64,000 nucleotides of DNA from Litoditis marina (GCA_964036275.1 OZ038434.1:6219060-6283059); one strand, 5' to 3'; shown: positions 43,776 to 53,432, counted from the stretch's first letter. Notes: a model not told the origin generated them from the sequence alone. Program-made: numbers and translations.

Positions 43776-46700
43776 TTAGTTTTTCGTATATAGAAAAAAC
43801 TGCAATACTTGTATTGATATTTATGTATAATCTTCACACTCCGAGGTGTCCATTTGTGAATATTCTGATGAGTAGTACCCTCTCCGCACGAGAGATCCGA
43901 AGTCCCTCTCTACATCTTCTTTTCTCCTCAAGAGATGCACCTTTTCCGTTGCCCTATCTTCATGGTTTCCGTATCGATGATGTTTGAAGTTGAAGAGAAT
44001 TAGGTGGATCTGAAAGATCTAAGTGGTAGGCAGCTTTAACAGAAAGCAGAAGAAAAATTCCACAAATTACTCCGGTTTAATCGGAAACATGATATAGAAA
44101 AGTGTTGGAAATGTTAGAAGCCAACTATAGTCGTTGACAAAGGAAAGGCAAGAGGGCACATTCCGCTGTGTCTCAGGTGAAAAGTCAAGGGACTATTAGC
44201 CCCTAAAAGGGAAATTTCGGGTGATTTCGCAAACGCGTGCCCAAAAGACCCTAAAAGGGCCGCGTTTTTTATATCGACCTAGCTTTTTTCATTGTTTTTG
44301 ATTTAAACTGCAACTATGTTGCTCTAATCTATGTTTTGTCACATTTCTCGAGTATATACACAAGGTTGAGCAAGAAAAACATATTTAATCCAGTATTTGA
44401 GAGGAAAAATGTTGCCCTAAGCGCCCCTAGTAGGCCCTAATAGGGTGATTTCGGCTACGGAAATCGCGGGCCTAAAAGGAACCTTTTAGGCCCGTGACTT
44501 TTCACCTATGAAGGCACACATGTCTTCGATTCCAAAGCTTGCCTGTTATGTGCTCTAGTAGCGCAGTTTTTAGCGCTCTGCTACGAAACTTTTGCTCGCA
44601 GGTTTGATTCCGGTGAGAGACAGAAGTTTATAAATTTGGCACTCACTATAGAGCGGCTCATGTGTAAAGTTGCGGGAGTTCTATTGCGACTGGCAGAAAC
44701 TAAACAGAACAAATAAAAAAGTGTTTTGAAGCTGTCTCATATGGAGTAAGTAACAATGGCTCACCATAGCCGATCCCATGACAATTCCAAGAATTCCACC
44801 ACCAGCTACGTCTTCGTACCTGGAATATTGGATAAAAATGGAAGAATTCTATTCCCTCATTGCATTTATATGTATATGCAACGGACAATGTTTTGAAGTA
44901 AACGAAAAGGTTGTTGTTAAACCCTAATACACAAATGAGGACTTTTGAATCGTGATTGCCTAAATATACTGTTATCTGTTGCACAGTCACGTGAAACATT
45001 TTAAACACATCAGAACTCAGAAACGTGCAATGAAACGTGCACGATGCCTCATTAGAATGCTAACTTTACGTGACTATTCAATTGACTTCTAGTATATTGT
45101 TATTCTGTCGATTCTCTGAAGTTAAAAACCGAGTTGTTTACCAAGGTTCGCCCACCAAATTGGTCACTAGTTGATAATACCAAGTTGTGAAATCAAAGCA
45201 GCTGGTGCACAATTGCGCACAACGTTTTTGGTAAACAGTCTAAACCTTGATTTACAGTTTGGGTTTTCGGCGAACCTTGGTAAACAACTAGTGTTTTCAA
45301 CTTCAGAGTAGTTGTTTCTCGAGAATGAGATCGAGTCTGACCTATGTTTGAAGTCTCTGACCCGCGAGAGACAAATGAAGATGGAGATTACGAACACAGC
45401 CAATTGCACGAAGGCACGAATTATATTGGGAAACCGGAAACGACGGTGTAGATACATCTGGAAAGAGAGGAAGTTTTTCGAAATTAATTGTTCAAAAATA
45501 TTCTTGACACAGTTCGAAACATATGGTGGTGAATCAAGTAGAAGCTCTCAGCAACTGTTCCCGTGCACACTTTTATGTTCTTGTTAGCTATGTATGTGGT
45601 TTGATCTCGTATAGTTGTTGTCGTTATTTCAGTATTCCAGTATGTACGCAGATGAACTTGTGGTCACCTTCTGAATTCATACATCACGAGATCACAGCCC
45701 TGAATTACAACAGACAAGCAAATTTTCTAGAAGTGAACAACTTTATAAAAGTTGATCAACAATTTCGTATCCTTTTCAAGTAAACCGTATAACACCAAGA
45801 ATACTCACAGTCAGGAATACTAGAAAATACAAAGAGTGAGATGCGTGAGAAGAGGGAAACGAGAAATGGAGATCGGGCCGAGATTCACCCAGACAAGTGA
45901 AGTTCTCCACAAACGAGTTGGAACCTAAACCAGTGACAACTACATCAGTACCATAGTGATCACTCTCCAAAAGCACGTTTTTAACAGAAGACTGGCACTT
46001 ACAGCCGAAGAGATGTGTAAGATAAGTCAGTGATGCATTGAAATATGACCGTATTTCACATAACTGTCTATGAGTGACTTACTCGGCCATACACCTCATT
46101 AAAATGCAATGAAAACAGTGTACTGTAGGATCCCACGTACGTTCGAAAAGGACCATACCTAATGGACAAATGAGATCCAGATCAGCTGGTCGACAGACTG
46201 CGATGAAGTTCGGTCGCAGTCGACTCGACGTTCGCTTGAAGACATTGGTGGCCACGGATGTAGCCAGAACTCCACACGTGAAGGCAGCTAAATAATATGG
46301 TGAAGGCAGCTAAATAATATAGAATTGATCAGTTAATGGGTTCATTTGCGATTTGACGCGAAGAACTGGATAAATCAACAAAAGTGGTAGAGAAAGGGAA
46401 ACAGGAGTGATCTGAATGTCCTACTGTTTTTTTTACTTAAAAGTTGTTTATAATATTGTTGTTTATCTGTATTACGAGGTGGTTTTTTTTCCACATTGAA
46501 CAACCTTACTTCTATAGCTGTAAAGACGCTGTGATTACTGGAACCTCGCCAGATCAGAACGTTTTCCATAGATCGTGGACAATGGTGAAAGATGTTTGGT
46601 GGTTTTTCTGATGAAATATGTAACATTTGATTATCAACTTGTTGTGAGTTGTATACAAACTTATAAAACTCACAGTAGAAGAATATGGTTTTAATGAACA

Positions 46701-47490
46701 GCGTACGATTGAAATATCTACCCGAAAACCGTTTCGAAAGTGACATCTCAGAGATGGGCACCTGCGAATTATGAACATTGTACAAGAAAATAGTATTTGA
46801 AACTCATTTGACCTTAAATAAGCTAAGAAGTACCCATCGACTTCTCTTTTGACTTGATCTGAACGAAATAAGATTTCAAAATATGTTTGAGCAAATAAAT
46901 CGAGGTATCTCAGCTTGAAATGATTCTCCGGAAAGACTTCATGAAAAGAAAATTGAACCAACCAAAACTGTAATGAAAATAGCATAAATTAGATGCATTT
47001 TGTGCGAGGAGACGGTTCCATTTCTGTCCGGGTATCTTATCTCATCGTCGTCGCAGAAGAAACCCTGAACTATTGGAATGCGGAAAACTGTATGAAACGT
47101 TCAATGAGGTGACTACACTTGATTCGTAGTCTGGTGGACAAACACAGCAGTAGTTTTGAGACAAGCACAGGGAGCAAACCACAAACACAGAATGCCCAAG
47201 ATACAGTTCTAATAACGCTGCAAGTGTAGTTCATGTGCTCCATCTTTTGAATACTGTAGAAGTCTATGTATGCTTGAAATGCAGTATAATCTACCCAGCT
47301 CGCACGCCTACTAGGTACTAGGTAGCGGCGGGGCAATCTTCGACGAGAGAGTGCTCAGGTCAGAGAGACACAGACTGTTCAATACTGTTTCTGGTGTTCA
47401 TACCTGGTTTGTATATGGAATATTGAGAGCGAATGCGCGAGCAATAAGAAGAATAGGAATAGCAACCAGACAGGAGAATATATCACGCAT
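43776..47490 (-). CDS. Lipid phosphate phosphatase (PAP2 superfamily), integral membrane enzyme, about 238 aa
   Basis: Dephosphorylates lipid phosphates such as phosphatidic acid, with the active site facing outside or the lumen. Minus-strand exons: 47513-47404 (ATG at 47490), 47064-46963, 46761-46674, 46287-46159, 45924-45809, 45457-45342, 44819-44765 and a tentative last exon 43799-43776. Phases agree throughout. The family's GFFC-x-DD-x-I-x-YP loop is present (GFFCDDDEIRYP, 30-41). Catalytic motif C1 is K110-x6-RP118, C2 is PSSH 159-162 and C3 is SR205-x5-H212-x3-D216. C2 has Ser where most LPPs have Gly (PSGH). N-glycosylation sequons are N44 and N143. The 3' acceptor before exon 46287 is duplicated in tandem. 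The C-terminus is short (ends FFLYTKN) and uncertain: an alternative is read-through past 44765. An extra 5' exon near 48086-48119 is possible. Confidence 0.85.
44175..44507. repeat. MITE with AGGTGAAAAGTC ends and nested CCCTAAAAGGG palindromes
   Basis: The left end AGGTGAAAAGTCAAGGGACT mirrors the right end GGCCCGTGACTTTTCACCT. Inside, CCCTAAAAGGG, GGCCCTAATAGGG and CCTTTTAGG form smaller palindromes, and TTTCGGGTGATTTCG is answered by GGTGATTTCGGCTACGG. It lies in an intron of the lipid phosphatase gene. Confidence 0.8.
44551..44642 (+). repeat. tRNA-derived SINE-like repeat, copy 2
   Basis: It has a box A-like TAGTAGCGCAGTTTTTAGCG and a box B-like GGTTTGATTCC separated by about 30 bp, in the context GCTCGCAGGTTTGATTCCGG. 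The tail GAAGTTTATAAATTTGGC matches the copy at 15628-15725. The 5' parts of the two copies differ, so they may be subfamilies from different tRNA parents. Confidence 0.7.
44965..45096. repeat. MITE family of about 135 bp, copy in a lipid phosphatase intron
   Basis: It begins TATACTGTTATCTGTTGCACA, continues into GTCACGTGAAACATTTTAAA, and ends with the complement of TATACTAGAAGTCAATTGAA. It is the copy closest to 12087-12220. Confidence 0.85.
45115..45306. repeat. MITE with inverted repeats of about 40 bp (GTTGTTTACCAAGGTTCG)
   Basis: The left arm CTGAAGTTAAAAACCGAGTT, continuing GTTTACCAAGGTTCGCC, is mirrored on the right by GGCGAACCTTGGTAAACAAC, continuing TAGTGTTTTCAACTTCAG. The element begins about 19 bp after the neighbouring 135 bp MITE and ends 35 bp before a splice donor of the lipid phosphatase gene. 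Confidence 0.85.
46278..46320 (-). repeat. Tandem duplication (22 bp) of a 3' splice site in the lipid phosphatase gene
   Basis: GTGAAGGCAGCTAAATAATAT occurs twice in a row (46278 and 46300). On the minus strand this gives two identical acceptors, each TATTATTTAG followed by CTGCCTTCAC. Only the inner acceptor (exon end 46287) keeps frame; the outer one would add 22 nt and shift it. Confidence 0.85.
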
Positions 47491-47513
47491 GTGTCGAGAA
47501 AACGGAAGACTAA

Positions 47514-48225
47514 CTGAAAATCACAATTAGGTTAATCGTATACATGAATTCACTTCAAGTGGAAAAGCAATAGAGATCACCTGCTAACGGAGTCAAACAA
47601 ACAGATACATTTTCATTCACGTGGAATTGTCGTGTGTTTGACGAGGAGTACGAATTGTATTACATCACAATTACTTATATTGACACGAAAATGTATACTT
47701 GCCACTTGTGCCACTTGCGAAGTAGGATGGAGAATACTGTAATAATGGTTGGTAGTGAGAATTCGAAAAAAAACCATAGATTGCTAGAAACTATATGTTA
47801 TACTGGAAAATTGATGAGAACATTAAAAACTTTTTTCAATTCAGAAGACCGCATAAGCGCAACAATACTGGAACATTTGGTTATCTCGCAGTCAGCTGTG
47901 TCTGTCTCTCAATTCTTTGTCTTTTTCGCCGACAAAGATTCCAAACTGAAGCGCACTTCCTTATCTCTCCTTTGACAAAAGGACAGCATGAGAACTTTCA
48001 GGATAGTGCACATCAAATGAAAAGTTTATATAAAAATTTCAAGGACTAGAACACTTTTCAGAAAATATTTGTATGAGCAACTTACATTCGAAACTTGTTA
48101 GCGTCAGGAATGTCAAGAGCTGAACCACCGAAAAAAGATCACCAAAAACGGAAGAAATAGGCTGTACACGAACTCGTTTATGTGATTCTAGTTAAATCGT
48201 GACGTATTATATAGCCACTTCTGAT
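47514..48225. other. Region upstream of the lipid phosphatase gene, left flank of the LTR element
   Basis: AT-rich, expected to hold the promoter of the minus-strand phosphatase gene. A 34 bp open stretch at 48086-48119 on the minus strand has an acceptor, a GTAAGT donor and matching phase for the exon at 47404-47513, but no ATG. It is only a candidate 5' exon. Confidence 0.4.
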
Positions 48226-50350
48226 AGTACGTAAGTACAATACATTAAGTACGTAAGTACACCATGCAAAGTATAGCAGTACAGTAACCCAGGACGTGAA
48301 CACTAGGTTCACGTCACTTTCGCATTGACTATCTAGATACCGTAGTTTCACCAAGTTTCTCCACAATTATTAGTTAATATCCAGTTACAAATAAGGTTAG
48401 GATACTCAGCAGCGCAAGACTGTTGAGTCATACAATTCTTGTATCTCTATATTGATTTGTTATATTTCCAGCCCACGATCTCGATCCGCCCCCAAGATGG
48501 GGGGAGAGAGGGAGACGCCGTGCTCCCGAGCGGCCGTTTTGATTTATGATTTATGTTTGATTTTTGATCTTGCTCTTACATGAATATATTCGTACCATGA
48601 TGTTCTGTTTTATATATATTCCCCCCCCGCACCTGTTGAGTCATACAATTCTTGTATCTCTATATTGATTTGTTATATTTCCAGCCCACGATCTCGATCC
48701 GCCCCCAAGATGGGGGGAGAGAGGGAGACGCCGTGCTCCCGAGCGGCCGTTTTGATTTATGATTTATGTTTGATTTTTGATCTTGCTCTTACATGAATAT
48801 ATTCGTACCATGATGTTCTGTTTTATATATATTCCCCCCCCGCACCTGTTGAGTCATACAATTCTTGTATCTCTATATTGATTTGTTATATTTCCAGCCC
48901 ACGATCTCGATCCGCCCCCAAGATGGGGGGAGAGAGGGAGACGCCGTGCTCCCGAGCGGCCGTTTTGATTTATGATTTATGTTTGATTTTTGATCTTGCT
49001 CTTACATGAATATATTCGTACCATGATGTTCTGTTTTATATATATTCCCCCCCCCCCCCCGCACCTGTTGAGTCATACAATTCTTGTATCTCTATATTGA
49101 TTTGTTATATTTCCAGCCCACGATCTCGATCCGCCCCCAAGATGGGGGGAGAGAGGGAGACGCCGTGCTCCCGAGCGGCCGTTTTGATTTATGATTTATG
49201 TTTGATTTTTGATCTTGCTCTTACATGAATATATTCGTACCATGATGTTCTGTTTTATATATATTCCCCCCCCCCCGCACCTGTTGAGTCATACAATTCT
49301 TGTATCTCTATATTGATTTGTTATATTTCCAGCCCACGATCTCGATCCGCCCCCAAGATGGGGGGAGAGAGGGAGACGCCGTGCTCCCGAGCGGCCGTTT
49401 TGATTTATGATTTATGTTTGATTTTTGATCTTGCTCTTACATGAATATATTCGTACCATGATGTTCTGTTTTATATATATTCCCCCCCCCCGCACCTGTT
49501 GAGTCATACAATTCTTGTATCTCTATATTGATTTGTTATATTTCCAGCCCACGATCTCGATCCGCCCCCAAGATGGGGGGAGAGAGGGAGACGCCGTGCT
49601 CCCGAGCGGCCGTTTTGATTTATGATTTATGTTTGATTTTTGATCTTGCTCTTACATGAATATATTCGTACCATGATGTTCTGTTTTATATATATTCCCC
49701 CCCCCGCACCTGTTGAGTCATACAATTCTTGTATCTCTATATTGATTTGTTATATTTCCAGCCCACGATCTCGATCCGCCCCCAAGATGGGGGGAGAGAG
49801 GGAGACGCCGTGCTCCCGAGCGGCCGTTTTGATTTATGATTTATGTTTGATTTTTGATCTTGCTCTTACATGAATATATTCGTACCATGATGTTCTGTTT
49901 TATATATATTCCCCCCCCGCACCTGTTGAGTCATACAATTCTTGTATCTCTATATTGATTTGTTATATTTCCAGCCCACGATCTCGATCCGCCCCCAAGA
50001 TGGGGGGAGAGAGGGAGACGCCGTGCTCCCGAGCGGCCGTTTTGATTTATGATTTATGTTTGATTTTTGATCTTGCTCTTACATGAATATATTCGTACCA
50101 TGATGTTCTGTTTTATATATATTCCCCCCCCCCCGCACCTGTTGAGTCATACAATTCTTGTATCTCTATATTGATTTGTTATATTTCCAGCCCACGATCT
50201 CGATCCGCCCCCAAGATGGGGGGAGAGAGGGAGACGCCGTGCTCCCGAGCGGCCGTTTTGATTTATGATTTATGTTTGATTTTTGATCTTGCTCTTACAT
50301 GAATATATTCGTACCATGATGTTCTGTTTTATATATCCCCCCCCCCGCAC
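48226..50350 (+). repeat. Left LTR, expanded by nine tandem ~213 bp units
   Basis: About 195 bp of unique LTR sequence (48226-48420) is followed by nine units starting near 48421, 48634, 48847, 49066, 49282, 49497, 49711, 49924 and 50140. The units are nearly identical and differ mainly in the length of the poly-C run that closes each one. Each unit contains TTATATTTCCAGCCCACG (acceptor-like), the palindrome CCCCCAAGATGGGGGG, and TATATATATTCCCC in all but the last, which reads TATATATCCCC like the right LTR. Confidence 0.92.
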
Positions 50351-50368
50351 TGGTAGCAGCTCTTTTCT
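50351..50368 (+). other. Putative tRNA primer-binding site of the LTR element
   Basis: TGGTAGCAGCTCTTTTCT starts at the first base after the left repeat. TGG followed by complement to a tRNA 3' end is the standard form. The matching tRNA would end GCTGCTACCA. I did not identify which tRNA this is. Confidence 0.55.
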
Positions 50369-51869
50369 TTCCTCCCACCTCACTTTTCCCATTTATTCTG
50401 TTTCCTAGTTATTATTCTTTCTGTTTCTTGTCTTATTACCATTTTGTGACTCGCCTTCGGGATCGCTGAACTTTGCGCATGTTTATGCGACCCCAAAAAC
50501 ACTATCTTGGCAGTCTACAATCCGTTTTGCATGAAAGTGAGTTCCGATACACTTGCCATCTGGCGATTTCTCGGCCCTTCCTCTCGCAACTTTCTAACAG
50601 CATCTGGTACCGAATCAATAGGCCTGTTCTTTGTCATCCTTACTCGGGCTTGTTTTTCTTTCTTTTCCATCATGTAGCACGCGTAAGTCATCGTCCCTCT
50701 CTCATGCTATTGACTAACATTTTCGAAGCAACTTTTCTAGAGTTCACGGCAACTACCGATTACAGATAACCGTTGGCCAACAGTTTCTGTCTGTATTCGC
50801 TAGCTTTTGTTCGTTGATCGGGTACAATTTTAATTTGGTTATTTACGTGAGCATTTTGATGCCACGTTAGCGGTTTGGATGCGTAAAGGAAGGTGATTGT
50901 GCTCCAAAGGGAACACGCGACCGGTCGCTTTTTGTGTTTTTGTGTGAACGCAGCCGCTCTCCGTATTTTTGAGTTTTGGAGAAATACCATAGTTTTTGAG
51001 TTTGGCATAAGTCTGGTCGACCAGCCGGAGGTACCCCCGACACTACAGTGTTCGGATTTTTTTTGAGTTTTATAAAGGGTAGGAGTTGCTTCGTAGTCAT
51101 TTCGCGGTCAGTCATCGACCCCCGAGAAAAATTTTCTCGGTTCAGATATATTTATATCCCAGTTGAATACCCTCATTTGCAAGACATCATCATTTAAGCA
51201 GTTTCAAGAGAAGTTTATTTCCAACGTTCTAACCTTGCTTGCTCGACACTTTTCATATGGTTTCGTTTCCAAAAACAGTCTTGTCTACTATTGTCAAAAA
51301 CATAGACATACAGGCGGTCCTCCTGGCGCGACAAACTACAGTACACCACCGAAATTTCGTACTTTCAGTCCTCTTGTTACATTTTCGATTTAAACATAAC
51401 CTCTTGTGTTATAAACTCCTAATTTTGATTGATTCAACTTTTGTTTTTCCCAAATTGGTTATCCATTCACTTCTTTATCCTATTTTTTCTCATTCTATCA
51501 AGTAAGGGCAACACATTTTTTTCGCCGCGCAATGTGATGCACTCTAGATAAAGCTCCGCGCGCCATAACATAAAAACAAATGTTGTGAGAGCATGTGGAG
51601 ATAAAGCAAAAGTTAGTCATCGCAACGCAACAATTCAAATTCTCGCGCGTACACATTTGTCTCCGCCCTCTACCACCCCCCGTACAATCTCATTCGCCAC
51701 AGTTAACAGCCTCAGAAGCTGCTAACATATTTTGCTCTCTCAAGTCTGAACTTCATCTCGTCTTCACGAGCCCCTTTCAAGCCCTCTGGTAGGTGTCCAC
51801 TTGGACACATACACTTGTCCTCAAGTCTAGTTTGATTCAACTCGTATTTACCAGCCTCTTGAAAACACT
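50369..51869 (+). other. Long untranslated leader of the LTR element
   Basis: About 1.5 kb between the primer-binding-like site and the Gag-helicase start codon. Several ORFs under 100 codons occur but none looks like a retroviral product. The leader is much longer than its own LTR unit and could contain a packaging signal, a removed intron or deleted coding sequence. Confidence 0.5.
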
Positions 51870-53432
51870 ATGCCAGCACTCCGCGGTAAACAAATTCAAG
51901 CAGGAAATGATCTTGAAGATTTCGGTCATGAGTTGAACGCTATGTTCGCGGGAGTCCCAGACTCTATGCCAGCTAGTGGTACACATCTCAAGCAGATAAG
52001 AGACATGACTACAGTAGGATTCCAAACTACAAATAACGCGCTGGTCATAGTAGACGAGGCCGCGCGCGCGGAAACAAAGGTCTTACGCGAGAGTTTGGAA
52101 CAACAAGTTAACGATGCGCTCAATAACGTAGCCCATCGCATAGATGATCCACCTCGCATCAAAGCTTTTGGTCCCTTCGCTGGTCAACCTACCATACAGC
52201 TTTCAGCGTTCTCTGGAAGACCTGGCGCTGACTTTTCTGCGTGGTTTCGTAGGTTCCAAGACGTAGTAAACATGGCAGATCCAGCATTGGACAACGCTGC
52301 TAAACTGAAGGCACTTCTAGCTTCTCTAGATGGAGACGCCCGAGATAAGGCGGAAGACTTCAAAACAGCCGCCCGCACGCTGAACAACGTTGTGTTCAGT
52401 GAAGGAGACGACGACGCACTGGAAGCCCAAGTAAGAGCTCTGGTGGCCTGCGAGAAGGACAACTCGACGAATGTGAAATCGCTTCTCTCCAAATTCTTGG
52501 ACCTATTTAAACCCCGAACCGTATGCGCCACAGTGTCAACCTTCTTGGTCTCTTTTGGTGAAGAAGGAGCCTTGCAACAACTGGCCGAGGACGTCGAAAC
52601 CATCTACATCGACGAAGCCTCGCAGCTACAAGAGGTGACGTTCGTGACGATATTTGCTGCATTCCCGAACGCCCGTTTCGTTCTCATTGGGGACGAGAAG
52701 CAGCTCCCGCCTTACGTTTCCAACACCGCAAGCAACGTACTTCGGAGACTAGGATCCAGATCAATCCTCGACGTGGTTCGCGATCACGACTTCATGCCGG
52801 CCAAAGACCTTGAGAACGTATTTCGCTCGCACCCCGCAATCACGAGCCTCCTCGGCTCCCAATTCTACGCCACCCGCCTCCATGCCGTTCCTGCCGCCGA
52901 AGATCGACTGGGTCTCGTTTCTCGGATCTCAATGCCCTCCTTAGACTATCCGATCGCACTGCTCGGGCACGAAGGATATCAGAGATCAACCGACGCCGGT
53001 AGCTGGGAGAATAGGACAGAAGCCGACGCGGTGAAGGACCTCGCCCACCAGGCCTCATTGAAAGCCGGATTCAGCCCTGAAGACATTGCCGTGATCACTC
53101 CCTATCGCGCCCAGAGAGCCCTGATCCGTCGTGTCACCGAAGGAATGAACATCGCCGTCCACACCGCTGACACGGCGCAGGGCAAGGAGTTTGAGGTCAC
53201 CATCGTCGCTACCACCCGCAACTTCGTCGCTGCCAAGTGTGACGTCTTCTTCTCCGACGTTTTGCGCACAAACGTTTCGTTGTCGAGAAGCCGGCAAGGA
53301 TTGTTCATCTTGGGATCGGAACATCTTCTTCGAATCGGAAGAACATGGAGAGGTATCAGCCGCATCCTGAAAGCGAACCACGCCATAGAGCCTGTTCACC
53401 ACTTCCTGGAACGGAACGCTGGAGAAGCCTAG
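51870..53432 (+). CDS. Gag-like / truncated UPF1-type SF1 helicase fusion ORF, 520 aa, intronless
   Basis: Residues 1-95 are helical and of unknown family. Residues about 97-165 resemble the Gag core of Ty3/Gypsy-type elements (FSGRPGADFSAWFRRFQ, then a Leu/Ala helix). From about residue 214 the sequence is superfamily 1B helicase: DEAS 248-251 (motif II), GDEKQLPP 274-281 (III), FRSHPAI 318-324 (IV), ITPYRAQ 409-415, TADTAQGKEFE 432-442 (V) and RTNVSLSRSR 466-475 (VI). The Walker A (GxxGxGKT) and motif Ia region are absent, so ATPase activity is unlikely without a partner. There is no internal stop or frameshift. The helicase part is visibly richer in G and C than the Gag part and the flanks, and it has no introns although every host gene here has many. 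This fits capture of a processed helicase mRNA. It could instead be a domesticated gene. Confidence 0.88.
   Translation: MPALRGKQIQAGNDLEDFGHELNAMFAGVPDSMPASGTHLKQIRDMTTVGFQTTNNALVIVDEAARAETKVLRESLEQQVNDALNNVAHRIDDPPRIKAFGPFAGQPTIQLSAFSGRPGADFSAWFRRFQDVVNMADPALDNAAKLKALLASLDGDARDKAEDFKTAARTLNNVVFSEGDDDALEAQVRALVACEKDNSTNVKSLLSKFLDLFKPRTVCATVSTFLVSFGEEGALQQLAEDVETIYIDEASQLQEVTFVTIFAAFPNARFVLIGDEKQLPPYVSNTASNVLRRLGSRSILDVVRDHDFMPAKDLENVFRSHPAITSLLGSQFYATRLHAVPAAEDRLGLVSRISMPSLDYPIALLGHEGYQRSTDAGSWENRTEADAVKDLAHQASLKAGFSPEDIAVITPYRAQRALIRRVTEGMNIAVHTADTAQGKEFEVTIVATTRNFVAAKCDVFFSDVLRTNVSLSRSRQGLFILGSEHLLRIGRTWRGISRILKANHAIEPVHHFLERNAGEA

Noticed and set aside
44700..45008. 102-codon minus-strand ORF over the last lipid phosphatase exon
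   Set aside because: It is in a different frame from the PAP2 sequence and runs through an intron and MITE.
48421..50350. Tandem array as a CRISPR, centromeric satellite or coding repeat
   Set aside because: There are no spacers, the unit is ~213 bp, and the same unit occurs once inside the matching right LTR. The 77-codon ORF within it has no recognisable domain and is interrupted between units.
51837..53402. Minus-strand ORFs of 62-139 codons under the Gag-helicase frame
   Set aside because: They are shadows of the 520-codon plus-strand frame, which carries ordered helicase motifs.
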